Part shown: positions 1 through 9,123 of the stretch, piece by piece
Layout: every line of letters starts with the position of its first letter
Numbering within the stretch: the stretch's first letter is position 1
Position numbers and translations under genes: made by a program
DNA from: Pararoseomonas baculiformis
Lineage (GTDB): Bacteria > Pseudomonadota > Alphaproteobacteria > Acetobacterales > Acetobacteraceae
NCBI RefSeq assembly: GCF_017813395.1
Contig: NZ_JAGIZB010000004.1
Span: 124,001 to 188,000 of the forward strand
Reading direction: 5' to 3'
DNA length: 64,000 bases
Notes under the pieces: generated by a model
Told to the model about the DNA's origin: nothing
The model's database searches: none
The model's input: the letters and a program-made list of their open reading frames with translations, nothing else

Positions 1-739
1 GCACCCGCGCGCGCGGCAGGGTCAGCCAGGTGCGTGCCCCGATCCCGGGCGCGGCTTCCAGGGTCAGTTCCCCACCATGGGCGCGCATCAGTTCCCGCGC
101 GGCGGAGAGGCCGAAGGAAAGGCCCCGCGTGCCCTCCCCGCCCGCCAGGTCGCCGCCGGGCAGGCCGGCCCCTTCGTCCTCGATCACCAGCGCCACGGTC
201 TCGGCGGCGCGAACGAGGCGAAGGGTGATCCGGTCCCCCGCCCGGGTTTCGAGCGCGGCCCGGCCCAGGGCCTGGGCGAGCACGCGGCCCAGGGCACGGC
301 GATCCGCCATCAGCACCAGCGCTTCGGCTTCCGGGCACACACGCCAGTGCCGCGCGCCCTCGCCCATGGACAGGGTCATCGCCTCCACAGCCTCCCCCAA
401 CAAGGGGCCGAGGGGGAGGCGTGCTTCCTTCAGGCAGCGGGTTTGCGGCTGCGCCACCCCGTGGTCCGCCAACTCATCGGCCAGGACCAGAAGGCGCCGG
501 CCCTCTGTCTCCACCCCTGGCGCCACCTCCGGCGGAAGCCGGGCTGCCAGGCCGAGCAGGCTCAGCCCCGGCGCCTCCAGTTCCCGGACGAGGAGGCCGA
601 GCGAGCGGGCCTGGGTCGCAAGGCGCAGCTCGGCATGGAGAAGGCGTCCCTCCAGCCTTCGGCTGCGCCCCAGAAGGTGCCAGGCGGCCAGGGCAAGCGG
701 GATGCAGGACAGGGCAAGGACGGGGAGCAGGGTCTCCAT
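1..739 (-). CDS. Sensor histidine-kinase-like protein, C-terminally truncated by window edge, degenerate H box
   Basis: The reverse strand encodes 246 residues before the window edge. One hydrophobic segment (about residues 4-22) is followed by a helical region and then a GHKL ATPase-like domain. The nucleotide-binding motifs are visible as VIEDEGAGLP (G1 box) and GLSFGLSAARELM (G2-like), so the family assignment is good. The region that should be the dimerisation/phosphoacceptor helix reads LLVRELEAPGLSLLG. By alignment with the usual HELRTPL the histidine is replaced by Arg. The N box (RVLAQALGRAAL) also lacks its usual Asn residues. It may be a pseudokinase or a kinase that has changed mechanism. 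The gene lies downstream of rpmB on the same strand behind a strong hairpin, so it probably has its own promoter. Confidence 0.7.
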   Translation of the reverse strand, partial: METLLPVLALSCIPLALAAWHLLGRSRRLEGRLLHAELRLATQARSLGLLVRELEAPGLSLLGLAARLPPEVAPGVETEGRRLLVLADELADHGVAQPQTRCLKEARLPLGPLLGEAVEAMTLSMGEGARHWRVCPEAEALVLMADRRALGRVLAQALGRAALETRAGDRITLRLVRAAETVALVIEDEGAGLPGGDLAGGEGTRGLSFGLSAARELMRAHGGELTLEAAPGIGARTWLTLPRARV

Positions 740-819
740 GCGCCGCACCCTGCCAGCGGTGCCCCTGCGGAATGATGAACGACCCCGCCCCCGCCCCCGC
801 CAAGTGCCGGACATGACAA

Positions 820-847
820 CGGCGCGAGGAGAGATCTCCTCGCGCCG
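820..847 (-). terminator. 12-bp inverted repeat downstream of rpmB
   Basis: Perfect 12-bp stem (arms 820-831 and 836-847) with a 4-nt AGAT loop, placed 33 nt after the rpmB stop. On the reverse strand it is followed by TTGT only, so it is a hairpin terminator with a weak U tract. Confidence 0.6.
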
Positions 848-880
848 CCGGAACTCACCCTGGAAGGGCGGGAAAGGGGC

Positions 881-1177
881 TCAGGCCGCCGCCTTCTTCG
901 CCTGCGCCTTCTCGATGCGGCGCTTCAGGACCTTTGCCTCGACGGTCAGGGCGCGGTCGGGCGTGCCGAGCAGGAAGGAGTCCAGGCCGCCATTATGCTC
1001 CACGGTGCGGATGCCGCGGGTGGAAAGGCGAAGCTGGATGGAGGTGCCGAGCACGTCCGAGAAGAAGGACGTCTGCTGGAGGTTCGGCAGGAAGCGCCGG
1101 CGGGTCTTGTTGTTGGCGTGGCTGACGTTGTTGCCCGTCAGGACGCCCTTGCCGGTGATGCCGCAGCGGCGGGACAT
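881..1177 (-). CDS. rpmB: 50S ribosomal protein L28
   Basis: This 98-residue protein of the large ribosomal subunit begins [20 protein letters not shown], the normal L28 N-terminus. It retains the basic [11 protein letters not shown] segment that contacts 23S rRNA, and ends in a Lys/Ala-rich tail. The reading frame stays open upstream to a GTG at 1225, but family alignment supports the internal ATG at 1177. Unlike many bacteria, no rpmG (L33) lies next to it here. A 12-bp hairpin follows the stop codon. Confidence 0.95.
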   Translation of the reverse strand: MSRRCGITGKGVLTGNNVSHANNKTRRRFLPNLQQTSFFSDVLGTSIQLRLSTRGIRTVEHNGGLDSFLLGTPDRALTVEAKVLKRRIEKAQAKKAAA

Positions 1178-1300
1178 GGTGGAAACCCCTGGGTGGTTCG
1201 GCCGCGCGGCCATGCGAGACCGCACGGGGCACGGGTGGTGGTCTGATAGGAAGGGCGGCGTATGGAGGCGTGGGCCCCAAGAGTCAAGCCGGAAGGCGCC

Positions 1301-1567
1301 TCAGCTCGCCGGGGGCTGCGCTGCGCCCTGCTGGCGCATCTCCTGCAGCTCGCCGCTCTCAACGGACATCAGCGCGCTGCGGAGGACACGGGCGATCGCC
1401 TTGTCCTCCATGGTCCGGGCCATCAGCCCCAGCGCGCCGCCCAGCAGGGCGGAAGCGATCGAGATCGGGGCGATGCCCTGCTCGATCATGTATTCGATGG
1501 CCTTGTCGGTCACCGAGCCGGCATGGCTCAGGTCTTCCGGGGCCATGCCTTGCGGGTCCAGGGACAT
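1301..1567 (-). CDS. Small conserved-type hypothetical protein (88 aa)
   Basis: The start MSLDPQGMAPEDLSHAG is fixed by a strong AAGGAGG ribosome-binding site nine bases upstream. The protein has a polar N-terminus, a mildly hydrophobic Gly/Ala-rich stretch (about residues 33-50, ISIASALLGGALGLM) and a charged helical C-terminus. The hydrophobic part could be a single membrane or amphipathic helix. I recognise no family. It lies 37 nt upstream of the ABC exporter stop codon, on the same strand, so it is probably co-transcribed with the exporter as the last gene of that unit. Confidence 0.7.
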   Translation of the reverse strand: MSLDPQGMAPEDLSHAGSVTDKAIEYMIEQGIAPISIASALLGGALGLMARTMEDKAIARVLRSALMSVESGELQEMRQQGAAQPPAS

Positions 1568-1604
1568 TCCCGGGGCCTCCTTGTCAAATGTTACGTCCAG
1601 ATGG

Positions 1605-3527
1605 TCAGGCCGTGGCGGGAGCGGAAGACCCCATGGATGCAGAGCTGTCCAGAGGCAGGGACGGGGATTCGCCCTCCCGCGCCGCCGCGGCGGCCTCGGC
1701 CAGCGCCACAGCCTGGGCCTGGCGCCGCCACATGCCGGCATAGATGCCCTCGGCCGCCACCAGCGCGGCATGGCTGCCGCGCTCGGCGATCCGGCCCTCG
1801 GACAGCACGATGATCTCGTCCGCCTCCACCACGGTGGAGAGGCGGTGGGCGATCACCAGCGTCGTCCGGCCCCGCGCCACGCCACGCAGGGCGGACTGGA
1901 TCTCCTGCTCGGTCCGGGTGTCCAGCGCGCTGGTCGCCTCGTCCAGGATCAGGATGCGGGGGTCCTTCAGGATGGTCCGGGCGATGGCCACGCGCTGCTT
2001 CTCGCCGCCCGAAAGCTTCAGCCCGCGCTCGCCCACCCGGGTCTTGTAGCCATCGGGCAGCCGCATGACGAAGTCATGCACCTGGGCCAGCTTCGCGGCC
2101 TGGATCACCTCCTCCTCGGTGGCGTCGGGGCGGCCATAGGCGATGTTGTAGGCAATGGTGTCGTTGAACAGCACCGTGTCCTGCGGCACCACGCCGATGG
2201 CCGCGCGCACGCTCTCCTGCGTCACGTCGCGCAGATCGGCGCCGTCGATCACCACCCGCCCGTCCCACACGTCGTAGAAGCGGAACATCAGGCGGGAAAT
2301 GGTGGACTTGCCCGCACCGGTCGGCCCGACGATGGCCAGCATCTTCCCGGGCGGCACCTCGAAGCTGATGCCGTGCAGGATCTCGCGGTTCCGCCCGTAG
2401 CCGAAGCGCACATTCTCGAAGCGCACCGCGCCGGGGCCGGCCGGCAGGGCGGGGGCGCCGGGCCTGTCGGCCACCTCGCGCGCCTCGCGCATCAGGGTGA
2501 ACATAGCTTCCATGTCCACCAGCCCCTGCTTCATCTCGCGATAGACGAAGCCCAGGAAGTTCAGCGGCAGGTAGAGCTGGATGAGATAGGTGTTCACCAG
2601 CACGAAGTCGCCGACCGTCATGCTGCCATTCGCAACGCCCCGCGCCGCCATCAGCATCACCACCGTCAGGCCGATGGCGATGATCGCCGCCTGCCCCATG
2701 TTCAGGAAGTTCAGCGATACCTCGGACTGGGTATAGGCCCGCTCATAGCGCGCGAGGGAGGCGTCGTAGCGCCGCTCCTCATGCCGTTCGTTCCCGAAAT
2801 ACTTGACCGTCTCGTAGTTCAGCAGGCTGTCGATGGCCTTGGTGTTCGCCTCCTGGTCCGTCTCGTTCATCTGGCGGCGGAAGCGGAGGCGCCAGTTGGT
2901 GAACATCAGGGTGAAGGTGACATAGAGGGCGATGGTGCCCAGCGTCACCGCCGCGAAGGAGAAGCTGAACATCCCCCAGAGGATCGCCGCCACCAGCAGG
3001 ATCTCGATGATGGTCGGGATGATGTTGAACAGCATGAAGTCGAGGACGAAGTTGATCCCCCGCGTCCCCCGCTCGATCACGCGGGAGAGGCCGCCTGTCT
3101 GCCGGTCCAGGTGGAAACGCAGTGAGAGGGCATGCAGGTGGGTGAAGACCTGCAGCGCGATCCGCCGGCCCGCCCGGGCCTGCACCTTGGTGAAGACCGC
3201 GTCCCGCAGCTCCCCGAAGGCGGAGGAGGCGATTCGCAGCAGCCCGTAGCCCACCACCAGCGCGACCGGCACGGTCAGAATCGCGGCGGCCGTGCCGGCC
3301 TGCGCGCCGACATGGGGAGTGAGCGCATCCACGGCCCGCGCATAGGCCATGGGCACAAGGATATTGGCGATTTTCGCCGCCACCAGGAGCAGGAGGGCGA
3401 TGACGACGCGGGCCCGCAGCCCCCTTTCCCCCTTCGGCCAGAGATAGGGGGCGAGGCTGCGGAGCGTGTCGAATGTGCCGCGGGGCGCGGGGCTTTCGGC
3501 TTGGGGACTGGACTGTGCGGGAGGCAC
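1605..3527 (-). CDS. ATM1-type ABC exporter (fused permease and ATPase)
   Basis: This half-transporter joins a six-helix type-1 exporter domain (about residues 35-330) to an ATPase domain (about 370-610). The segment LNYETVKYFGNERHE is the signature of the ATM1/ABCB7/HMT1 subfamily, which exports glutathione-linked sulfur or heavy-metal conjugates. The ATPase is complete, with Walker A GPTGAGKST, signature LSGGEKQR, Walker B ILILDEATSALD and the H-loop VIAHRLSTV. I prefer the GTG at 3527 (640 aa), which has an upstream GGAG. An ATG at 3683 would add 52 low-complexity Pro/Arg/Ala residues that look like an untranslated leader. The substrate cannot be read from the sequence. Confidence 0.9.
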   Translation of the reverse strand: MPPAQSSPQAESPAPRGTFDTLRSLAPYLWPKGERGLRARVVIALLLLVAAKIANILVPMAYARAVDALTPHVGAQAGTAAAILTVPVALVVGYGLLRIASSAFGELRDAVFTKVQARAGRRIALQVFTHLHALSLRFHLDRQTGGLSRVIERGTRGINFVLDFMLFNIIPTIIEILLVAAILWGMFSFSFAAVTLGTIALYVTFTLMFTNWRLRFRRQMNETDQEANTKAIDSLLNYETVKYFGNERHEERRYDASLARYERAYTQSEVSLNFLNMGQAAIIAIGLTVVMLMAARGVANGSMTVGDFVLVNTYLIQLYLPLNFLGFVYREMKQGLVDMEAMFTLMREAREVADRPGAPALPAGPGAVRFENVRFGYGRNREILHGISFEVPPGKMLAIVGPTGAGKSTISRLMFRFYDVWDGRVVIDGADLRDVTQESVRAAIGVVPQDTVLFNDTIAYNIAYGRPDATEEEVIQAAKLAQVHDFVMRLPDGYKTRVGERGLKLSGGEKQRVAIARTILKDPRILILDEATSALDTRTEQEIQSALRGVARGRTTLVIAHRLSTVVEADEIIVLSEGRIAERGSHAALVAAEGIYAGMWRRQAQAVALAEAAAAAREGESPSLPLDSSASMGSSAPATA

Positions 3528-3725
3528 GCGGGAACTCCGGAGGCGGGCCGCGCGGCCGGGTGCGGACGGCCAGGAGGCCGGCGCCGGGGCGGGTCCGGTA
3601 TGGGGGTGCCGCCCCGGGGCGGGGCGGCCGTTGCGGGAAGAGATGGGGCCTAACCCCTGCCCGCGCCAGCCATGGTGAAGCATGGCGGGGATGCCGCGCG
3701 CCCCGCCTCAGGGCAGGATGGGTCC

Positions 3726-4571
3726 ATGAATCCCTTCGCCCGCCATATCGCCGCCTGCAACAACATCCCCTCCCCCGCCGGATACCTGCCCTTCCGGGTC
3801 GGGGATGATCAGGTGGGATGGCTGGAACCGGATGCGGCCCGTGCCCTAACCTTCCTGCCCAAGAGCGTGCATTTCGGGCCGGATGGCGTCTCGCTCGCCG
3901 CCGGGATCCGCGGCGCCGCCGCGCGGACCACCGCCATGGCCGAGATCGCCCGCACCCTGGCCAAGGCCGGCTTCGGCCGCATCCGGGGGGAGGAGTTCGA
4001 CGTGCGCGCCCATGCGGCCGGCCCCGTCCTGGCCACGGTGGACCGGGGCGTGCTGCCGGCCATGGGCATCATGAGCCAGGGCGTGCATGTGAATGGCCTG
4101 GTGCGCCGCCCGGACGGGCTGCATCTCTGGGTGGGCTGGCGCGCGAAGGACAAGGCGGTGGCGCCGGGCCAGCTGGACAATGTGGTGGCGGGCGGCATCC
4201 CGGCCGGGATGACCCCGGAGCGCTGCCTGGCCAAGGAGGCTGAGGAGGAGGCCTCCCTTCCGGCCGAGCTGGCGCTGAAGGCACGGCCCGCCGGCCGCGT
4301 TTCCTACATCATGCGGACCGATGAGGGGATGCGGCGGGACCTGCTCCATGTCTTCGACCTCGACATGCCCGAGGGGGTTGAGCCCCGGCCCAATGACGAC
4401 GAGGTGGAGCGCTTCGAGCTCTGGCCCATCGAGCGCGTGCTGGAGGTGGTGCGGGACACGGAGAGCGTGAAGTTCAACGTGAACCTCGTGCTGATCGACC
4501 TCTTCATCCGCGAAGGGCTGCTGGAGGACCCGGATGGCTCCCTGCGGGCCGGGCTGGACCAGCTCGTGTGA
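3726..4571 (+). CDS. DUF4743/Nudix hydrolase family protein
   Basis: The 281-residue protein has an N-terminal DUF4743-type region (about 1-110) and a C-terminal Nudix fold. The Nudix helix reads GGIPAGMTPERCLAKEAEEEA, one residue shorter than the classic box but with the metal-binding KEAEEEA glutamates present, as in the thiamine-pyrophosphokinase-associated (Tnr3/plant NUDT20-24) branch. Members hydrolyse nucleoside-diphosphate-linked or damaged thiamine-type compounds; the substrate here is unknown. ATG 3726 is chosen because AGGA lies upstream. The upstream in-frame ATG at 3672 would overlap the promoter space of the divergent exporter. It overlaps the following VOC gene by one base. Confidence 0.8.
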   Translation: MNPFARHIAACNNIPSPAGYLPFRVGDDQVGWLEPDAARALTFLPKSVHFGPDGVSLAAGIRGAAARTTAMAEIARTLAKAGFGRIRGEEFDVRAHAAGPVLATVDRGVLPAMGIMSQGVHVNGLVRRPDGLHLWVGWRAKDKAVAPGQLDNVVAGGIPAGMTPERCLAKEAEEEASLPAELALKARPAGRVSYIMRTDEGMRRDLLHVFDLDMPEGVEPRPNDDEVERFELWPIERVLEVVRDTESVKFNVNLVLIDLFIREGLLEDPDGSLRAGLDQLV

Positions 4572-5209
4572 TGCTGGAACTCGACCATCTCGTCCTCATC
4601 GCCCCAAGCCTGGCCGAGGGTGTGGAGCATGTGCGGGCCAGCCTGGGAATCGCGATGCCCTATGGCGGTGCGCACCCGGAAATGGGCACGCATAACCACC
4701 TGCTACGCCTGGGCGACGGCGCCTTCCTGGAGGTGATCGCCGTGGATCCCTCCGCCCCTGCCCCCACCCATGCCCGATGGTTCGGGCTGGATGACGCCGC
4801 GGCGGTGCGGGCGGAATGGGATGCGGGGCGGCGCCTCAGGGCCTGGGTGGCGCGTGGCCGAAATCTTGAGGCACTGCTGGCGGCACAGGGCGGCCTGTTC
4901 GGCGAGGCCATGTGGGTGTCGCGCGGGGACCGGCGCTGGCGTTTCGGCGTGCGGCCCGACGGTGCCCTGCCCGCCGGTGGCGCGGCACCCTGCGTGATCG
5001 ACTGGGGTGAGCGGGGCTGCCCGGCTCCGGCCATGCCCGATCTGGGCGCCCGGCTGGAGCGCTTCGTCATCGAGCATCCCGATCCCGCCGGCTTGCGGGA
5101 CCTGCTCACCGGGCTGGGCCTCGGCCGGCTTCCCGACATCCGGGAAGGCGCGGAGACCCGCCTCCGCGCCGTGATCGGCACCCCGGAAGGGCCGAAGGAG
5201 ATCGGCTGA
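4571..5209 (+). CDS. VOC/glyoxalase-like domain protein
   Basis: This 212-residue protein begins MLELDHLVLIAPSLAEGVEH, typical of the glyoxalase-like domain 3 group of the vicinal-oxygen-chelate superfamily, followed by GTHNHLLRLGDGAFLEVIAVDP, which supplies the paired beta-alpha-beta metal-site strands. Enzymatic role is unknown. The start codon overlaps the Nudix stop (TGATG), so translation is coupled and the two proteins are made together. The gene converges on the GGDEF-EAL gene, with only 37 bp between them. Confidence 0.8.
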   Translation: MLELDHLVLIAPSLAEGVEHVRASLGIAMPYGGAHPEMGTHNHLLRLGDGAFLEVIAVDPSAPAPTHARWFGLDDAAAVRAEWDAGRRLRAWVARGRNLEALLAAQGGLFGEAMWVSRGDRRWRFGVRPDGALPAGGAAPCVIDWGERGCPAPAMPDLGARLERFVIEHPDPAGLRDLLTGLGLGRLPDIREGAETRLRAVIGTPEGPKEIG

Positions 5210-5246
5210 CGCCCTGGCCGGCCCGAGCGCGGCCGGGGCCGCGCCT

Positions 5247-8099
5247 TCAGGCCGCCAATTCGCCGGACGCGCGCAGCCGCTCCAGCAGCCCCCCGACCTC
5301 CTGCGCCGGGACGGGCGGGCTGAAGAGGAAGCCTTGCGCCTCGTTGCAGCCCTTGAGCTTCAAGGAGGCATATTGCCCCGCCGTCTCCACCCCCTCGGCG
5401 GTGATGGAGATGCCGAGGCCCTGCCCCATCCGGGCAATCGCGCTGACAATGGCCTTCGCATCCTCCCGGTCGGGCAGGCCCTGCACGAAGGCGCGGTCGA
5501 TCTTGATCTTGTCGAAGGGAAAGCGGAGCAGGTAGCCGAGGGAGGAGAAGCCCGTTCCGAAATCATCCAGCGCGATCCGCAGGCCAAGGGCGCGCAGCTC
5601 CTGCAGGATCTGCAGATTCGCCTCCTCCTCCCCGAGCAGGACCGATTCCGTGATCTCCAGTTCCAGCCGCCCGGGCGCCAGGCCGGACTCCTCCAGCGCC
5701 ACCGTCACGGCGCGCACCAGCCCGGGCTTGCGGAACTGCACCGGCGAGAGATTGACCGCCACGCGGAGCCCCTCCGGCCAGCGGCTCGCCTCCCGGCAGG
5801 CCGCGCGCAGGGCCCATTCGCCCATCCGGGTGATCAGCCCGCTTTCCTCCGCCACCGGGATGAACTCGGCCGGGGAAACCATGCCCAGCGTCGGGTGGCG
5901 CCAGCGCATCAGTGCCTCGAAGCCGGTCACATGCCCATGCTCGATGCTGACGAAGGGCTGGAAGCGCAGTTCCAGCTCATCGCGCTCGCAGGCCAGGCGC
6001 AGTCCCAGCTTCAGCTCCTGCTTGCGGCGCACCGCCTCGTCCATGCGCCGCTCGAAGAAGCGGTACACGGCCCGGCCATCCGCCTTGGCCCGGGAAAGGG
6101 CGATGTCCGCGTTCCGCACCAGCTCGTCAGAGGAGAGTCCATCCTCGGGGCAGATGGCCAGGCCGACGCTGCTGCTGGCATGCACCGGCCGCCCCTCGAA
6201 CCCGTAATCCTCGTTCAGCGCCGCGACGATCCGCTGTGCCAGGGCGGCGGCATCGGCGGGCGCCTCCAGCCCGCACTGGATGACGGCGAACTCGTCCCCG
6301 CCCGTGCGGGCCACGAAGTCCTGATCCCCCACGCAGGCGCGGAGCCGCTGCGCGGCCTGCTGCAGCAGCGCGTCGCCGACCGGATGGCCGAGCGTGTCGT
6401 TGATGATCTTGAAGCCATCCAGGTCGATGCAGTGCAGCGCCAGGTGCTCCCCAGGCCGCAGCTCCGCCAGGACTTCATCGAGGCGCTGATGGAAGCGCCG
6501 GCGATTGGGCAGGTCCGTGAGCGGGTCGTGATAGGCGAGATAGGAGATCTTCTTCTCCGCCGCCCGCATTTCCGTCACATCACGGGAGATGGCCAGGATC
6601 CGTACGACCTTCCCATCGGCATCGCGGATCGGGGAAACCATCACGTCCCACCATTTCGGCTTCCCGGTGCTGGTGGTGCAGGTCATGTTGAAATGGCTCA
6701 CCTCCCCGGCGCGGGCCGCCTCGACGGCGCGGGCCGTCAGGGCGCGGGCCTCATCGGGCAGCAGGCCAGGCCAGGCACAGCCCCGCACCGCGCCGAAATC
6801 GGCGATCTCCATCAGGTCCAGCCCGGACCGGTTCATGAAGATCAGGCGCCCCTCGAGATCGAGCACCTTCACGCAGTCCATGCTGCTCTCGATCACGCTG
6901 CGGGCAAACACCTCGCTTTCGCGCAGCGCCTGTTCGGCCAGCTTGCGCTCATGGATGTCCTCATCCGTGCCGTACCAGCGGATGATGCCGCCGCCGGAGT
7001 CATGCCGCGGCGCCGCGCGCGAGCGGAACCAGCGGAAGCCGCCATCGGAGAGGCAGAAGCGTGTTTCCACATCCAGCGGCTCCCCGAAGGTGAAGGCGCG
7101 CCGCCAGGCGGCCTGCATGCGCGGCATGTCCTCGGGATGGATGGCATCCAGCCATCCCATGGCCAGGGTCTGGTCCATGGGCATACCGGTGAGCTGCACC
7201 CAGCGAGGACTGATGGAGATGAGGCGCCCATCCGCATCGGCGATCCAGGGGATCTGCGGGCTGAGCTCCACGGCCCACCGGAAATTCTCCTCGCTCTCCC
7301 GCAGGGCCAGCTCGACCTTCACCCGGTCTGTCACGTCCCAGGCCGTGACGAGCACGCCCGGGCGGCCGTTGAAGTCCAGCAGATAGGAAACCGCGTCCAC
7401 GAGGCGCTCGCGCCCCATCGCGTCCAGGTGCCGCCAGGGTCCGGAGACCTTCCGGGCCGATCTGGCCTCGAGGGCGGAGCGGCGCACCCGCTCCCGCTCA
7501 TCCGCCGGCCGGATGTCGAGGATGGTCATGCCGAGCATGACTTCCCTGGTCCAGCCATAGACCTTCTGCGCCGCGTCGTTCACCTCAAGAAAGCGGAGGG
7601 TCTCGCGGTCATAGACCCACATCGGGGCCGGATTGGCGTGGAACAGCCGCCGGAAGGCGGCCTCGCGCTCGGCGAGCGCGGCGCCGAATGCCCGCTCCTC
7701 GGTGATGTCGCGGAAGAAGATCGTGATCCCGGCGCCATCGGCCTGCATCGGCTCAGCACAGAGGCGGAAGCTGCGGCCGGCGCTGGGTGCTCCGAGCTCA
7801 TGCCCCTCCACCTCCAGCCGGCCGGGCCGGCCATCCTGGATCATCTGGCGCAGCCAGGGCGCAAGACGGCCCTGGAGTGACGGGAGCAGGTCGGGCAGGG
7901 GCTTTCCGCACAGCGCGGGAAAGGACTGGCCGGTGATTTCGGGAATCCGGCGGCTCGCCTGGATCACCCGCAGATCCCGGTCAAGCAGGCAGAAGCCAAT
8001 TCCAGGTATCTCCGGCGTGCTGGAGACCAGTGCTGCCATATACTCCGCCGTCCCTGGGTCTGGGGAGGCCGGGCCGGCATTCAACAGGGGATGCACCAT
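5247..8099 (-). CDS. Multi-PAS diguanylate cyclase/phosphodiesterase (GGDEF-EAL)
   Basis: This 950-residue cytoplasmic protein for cyclic-di-GMP turnover has no membrane segment. It carries four PAS/PAC units (roughly 25-130, 135-265, 275-395 and 400-515), then GGDEF (about 525-680) and EAL (about 695-945). The GGDEF active site is intact (RTGGDEFAV), as is EAL (GFEALMRW, with NLSP, ESVLL and LDDFGTGFSSL), so both activities are possible. The third PAS carries a PAC tail (WYGTDEDIHERK). No inhibitory RxxD is obvious five residues before GGDEF. The input could be a small ligand, haem, FAD or redox, and cannot be read from the sequence. Its promoter probably sits in the AT-rich stretch at 8100-8208. 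Confidence 0.93.
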   Translation of the reverse strand: MVHPLLNAGPASPDPGTAEYMAALVSSTPEIPGIGFCLLDRDLRVIQASRRIPEITGQSFPALCGKPLPDLLPSLQGRLAPWLRQMIQDGRPGRLEVEGHELGAPSAGRSFRLCAEPMQADGAGITIFFRDITEERAFGAALAEREAAFRRLFHANPAPMWVYDRETLRFLEVNDAAQKVYGWTREVMLGMTILDIRPADERERVRRSALEARSARKVSGPWRHLDAMGRERLVDAVSYLLDFNGRPGVLVTAWDVTDRVKVELALRESEENFRWAVELSPQIPWIADADGRLISISPRWVQLTGMPMDQTLAMGWLDAIHPEDMPRMQAAWRRAFTFGEPLDVETRFCLSDGGFRWFRSRAAPRHDSGGGIIRWYGTDEDIHERKLAEQALRESEVFARSVIESSMDCVKVLDLEGRLIFMNRSGLDLMEIADFGAVRGCAWPGLLPDEARALTARAVEAARAGEVSHFNMTCTTSTGKPKWWDVMVSPIRDADGKVVRILAISRDVTEMRAAEKKISYLAYHDPLTDLPNRRRFHQRLDEVLAELRPGEHLALHCIDLDGFKIINDTLGHPVGDALLQQAAQRLRACVGDQDFVARTGGDEFAVIQCGLEAPADAAALAQRIVAALNEDYGFEGRPVHASSSVGLAICPEDGLSSDELVRNADIALSRAKADGRAVYRFFERRMDEAVRRKQELKLGLRLACERDELELRFQPFVSIEHGHVTGFEALMRWRHPTLGMVSPAEFIPVAEESGLITRMGEWALRAACREASRWPEGLRVAVNLSPVQFRKPGLVRAVTVALEESGLAPGRLELEITESVLLGEEEANLQILQELRALGLRIALDDFGTGFSSLGYLLRFPFDKIKIDRAFVQGLPDREDAKAIVSAIARMGQGLGISITAEGVETAGQYASLKLKGCNEAQGFLFSPPVPAQEVGGLLERLRASGELAA

Positions 8100-8208
8100 T
8101 GTTGCCCGGATAAGATGAACCGGACCAACACATAAAGTTTACGAGAGCACCCTTGCAACTCTTGATTGTATAACTTTACGCCATGTCGCCGGTTAATCCG
8201 CAACCGCA
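8100..8208 (-). promoter_or_regulatory. AT-rich probable promoter region of the GGDEF-EAL gene
   Basis: This 109-bp gap is much richer in A+T than its surroundings. It contains TAAAGTT (8133-8139) and its complement AACTTTA (8172-8178) about 32 bp apart, each flanked by TTTACG-like sequence. Placement directly before the 8099 start codon suggests promoter and operator sequence. No specific regulator can be assigned. Confidence 0.4.
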
Positions 8209-8943
8209 TCAAACATGCTGTCCACCATTGATGTGGATCTCTGCGCCATTCACGTAGGATGAGGCGGCGGAGCAGAGGAACAGGATCGTCTCCGCGACCT
8301 CCTCCGCCCGCCCCAGCCGGCGCATGGGAATCTGGCGTTCCACGATATCCTCCGTTCCCGGGGACAGGATGGCCGTGTCGATCTCGCCCGGGGCGATGGC
8401 ATTCACCCGCACACCATGGGCCCCGAATTCATGGGCCAGTTCCCGCGTCAACGCCGCCGCCGCGGCCTTCGAGCAGGCATAGGCCGCCCCGGCGAAGGGA
8501 TGGACGCGCGAGCCCACGATCGAGGTGACGTTCACAATACTGCCGCCACCCGCCCGCAGCTCGGGAAAGAGACCACGCGCCAGGGCGGCGGTGGAGAAGA
8601 GGTTGACGTTGAACACATAGCTCCAGAGCGCGTGGTCCGTGTCCAGAGCGCCCAGCCGCTGGCCCTCCGCGCCCTTGGGGGAGATGCCGGCGTTGTTCAC
8701 CAGAGCATGCAGCTGGCTGTCGGGCAGCCGCGCGCGTACCTCCCGGATCATGTCCTGCACCTGCACCGGGTCGGAAAGGTCCGCCTGGATATGGCCCCAG
8801 CGCGCGCCGGGCCAGCGGCACTCCTCCGAGAAAGGCTGGCGGGAGACGGTGAGGATGCGCCACCCCTCCTCCTGGAAGCGCTTCACCGTGGCATGGCCGA
8901 TGCCCCGGCTCGCGCCGGTCAGGAGCATGATGCGGGCGCTCAT
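8209..8943 (-). CDS. Short-chain dehydrogenase/reductase
   Basis: This classical 244-residue SDR is cytoplasmic and NAD(P)-dependent. It has the dinucleotide-binding TGASRGIG (about residues 9-16), NNAG, the catalytic Ser (NVTSIVG) and YACSK as the Tyr/Lys pair. The C-terminus ASSYVNGAEIHINGGQHV is typical of the FabG-like group. The substrate is unknown. It is divergently transcribed from the MFS exporter across a 180-bp gap, so the two may share control. It is followed, after a 109-bp gap, by the GGDEF-EAL gene on the same strand. Confidence 0.88.
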   Translation of the reverse strand: MSARIMLLTGASRGIGHATVKRFQEEGWRILTVSRQPFSEECRWPGARWGHIQADLSDPVQVQDMIREVRARLPDSQLHALVNNAGISPKGAEGQRLGALDTDHALWSYVFNVNLFSTAALARGLFPELRAGGGSIVNVTSIVGSRVHPFAGAAYACSKAAAAALTRELAHEFGAHGVRVNAIAPGEIDTAILSPGTEDIVERQIPMRRLGRAEEVAETILFLCSAASSYVNGAEIHINGGQHV

Positions 8944-9123
8944 CGGCCAGGGCTCCGTTCGGTGAGGATGGCGTGCTGGGTCATGGCCTCGGGTCCGCTG
9001 CGCGAGGCATCACATGCCGTGAGCAGGTGGAGCGGCGCAAGCGAGGGGCATTGCGCCGCAACCGGCGGGAGGCGGGCCGGCAGCCTATCCGGAACGCTGC
9101 CGGAGACATCCCGGAACCCCGCC

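Noticed and set aside
30-3125. A 1031-codon open frame on the + strand over rpmB and the ABC exporter
   Set aside because: It is antisense to clear genes, has Arg/Pro/His-rich shadow composition of 70% GC DNA and no recognisable domain.
3528-3725. 52-residue N-terminal extension of the ABC exporter from ATG 3683
   Set aside because: Low-complexity Pro/Arg/Ala leader, without family counterpart; a GTG at 3527 has a ribosome-binding site.
5210-5246. GGCCGG-rich palindromes between VOC and GGDEF-EAL genes as terminator
   Set aside because: Only short imperfect pairing and no T-rich tail, not distinguishable from the GC-rich background.
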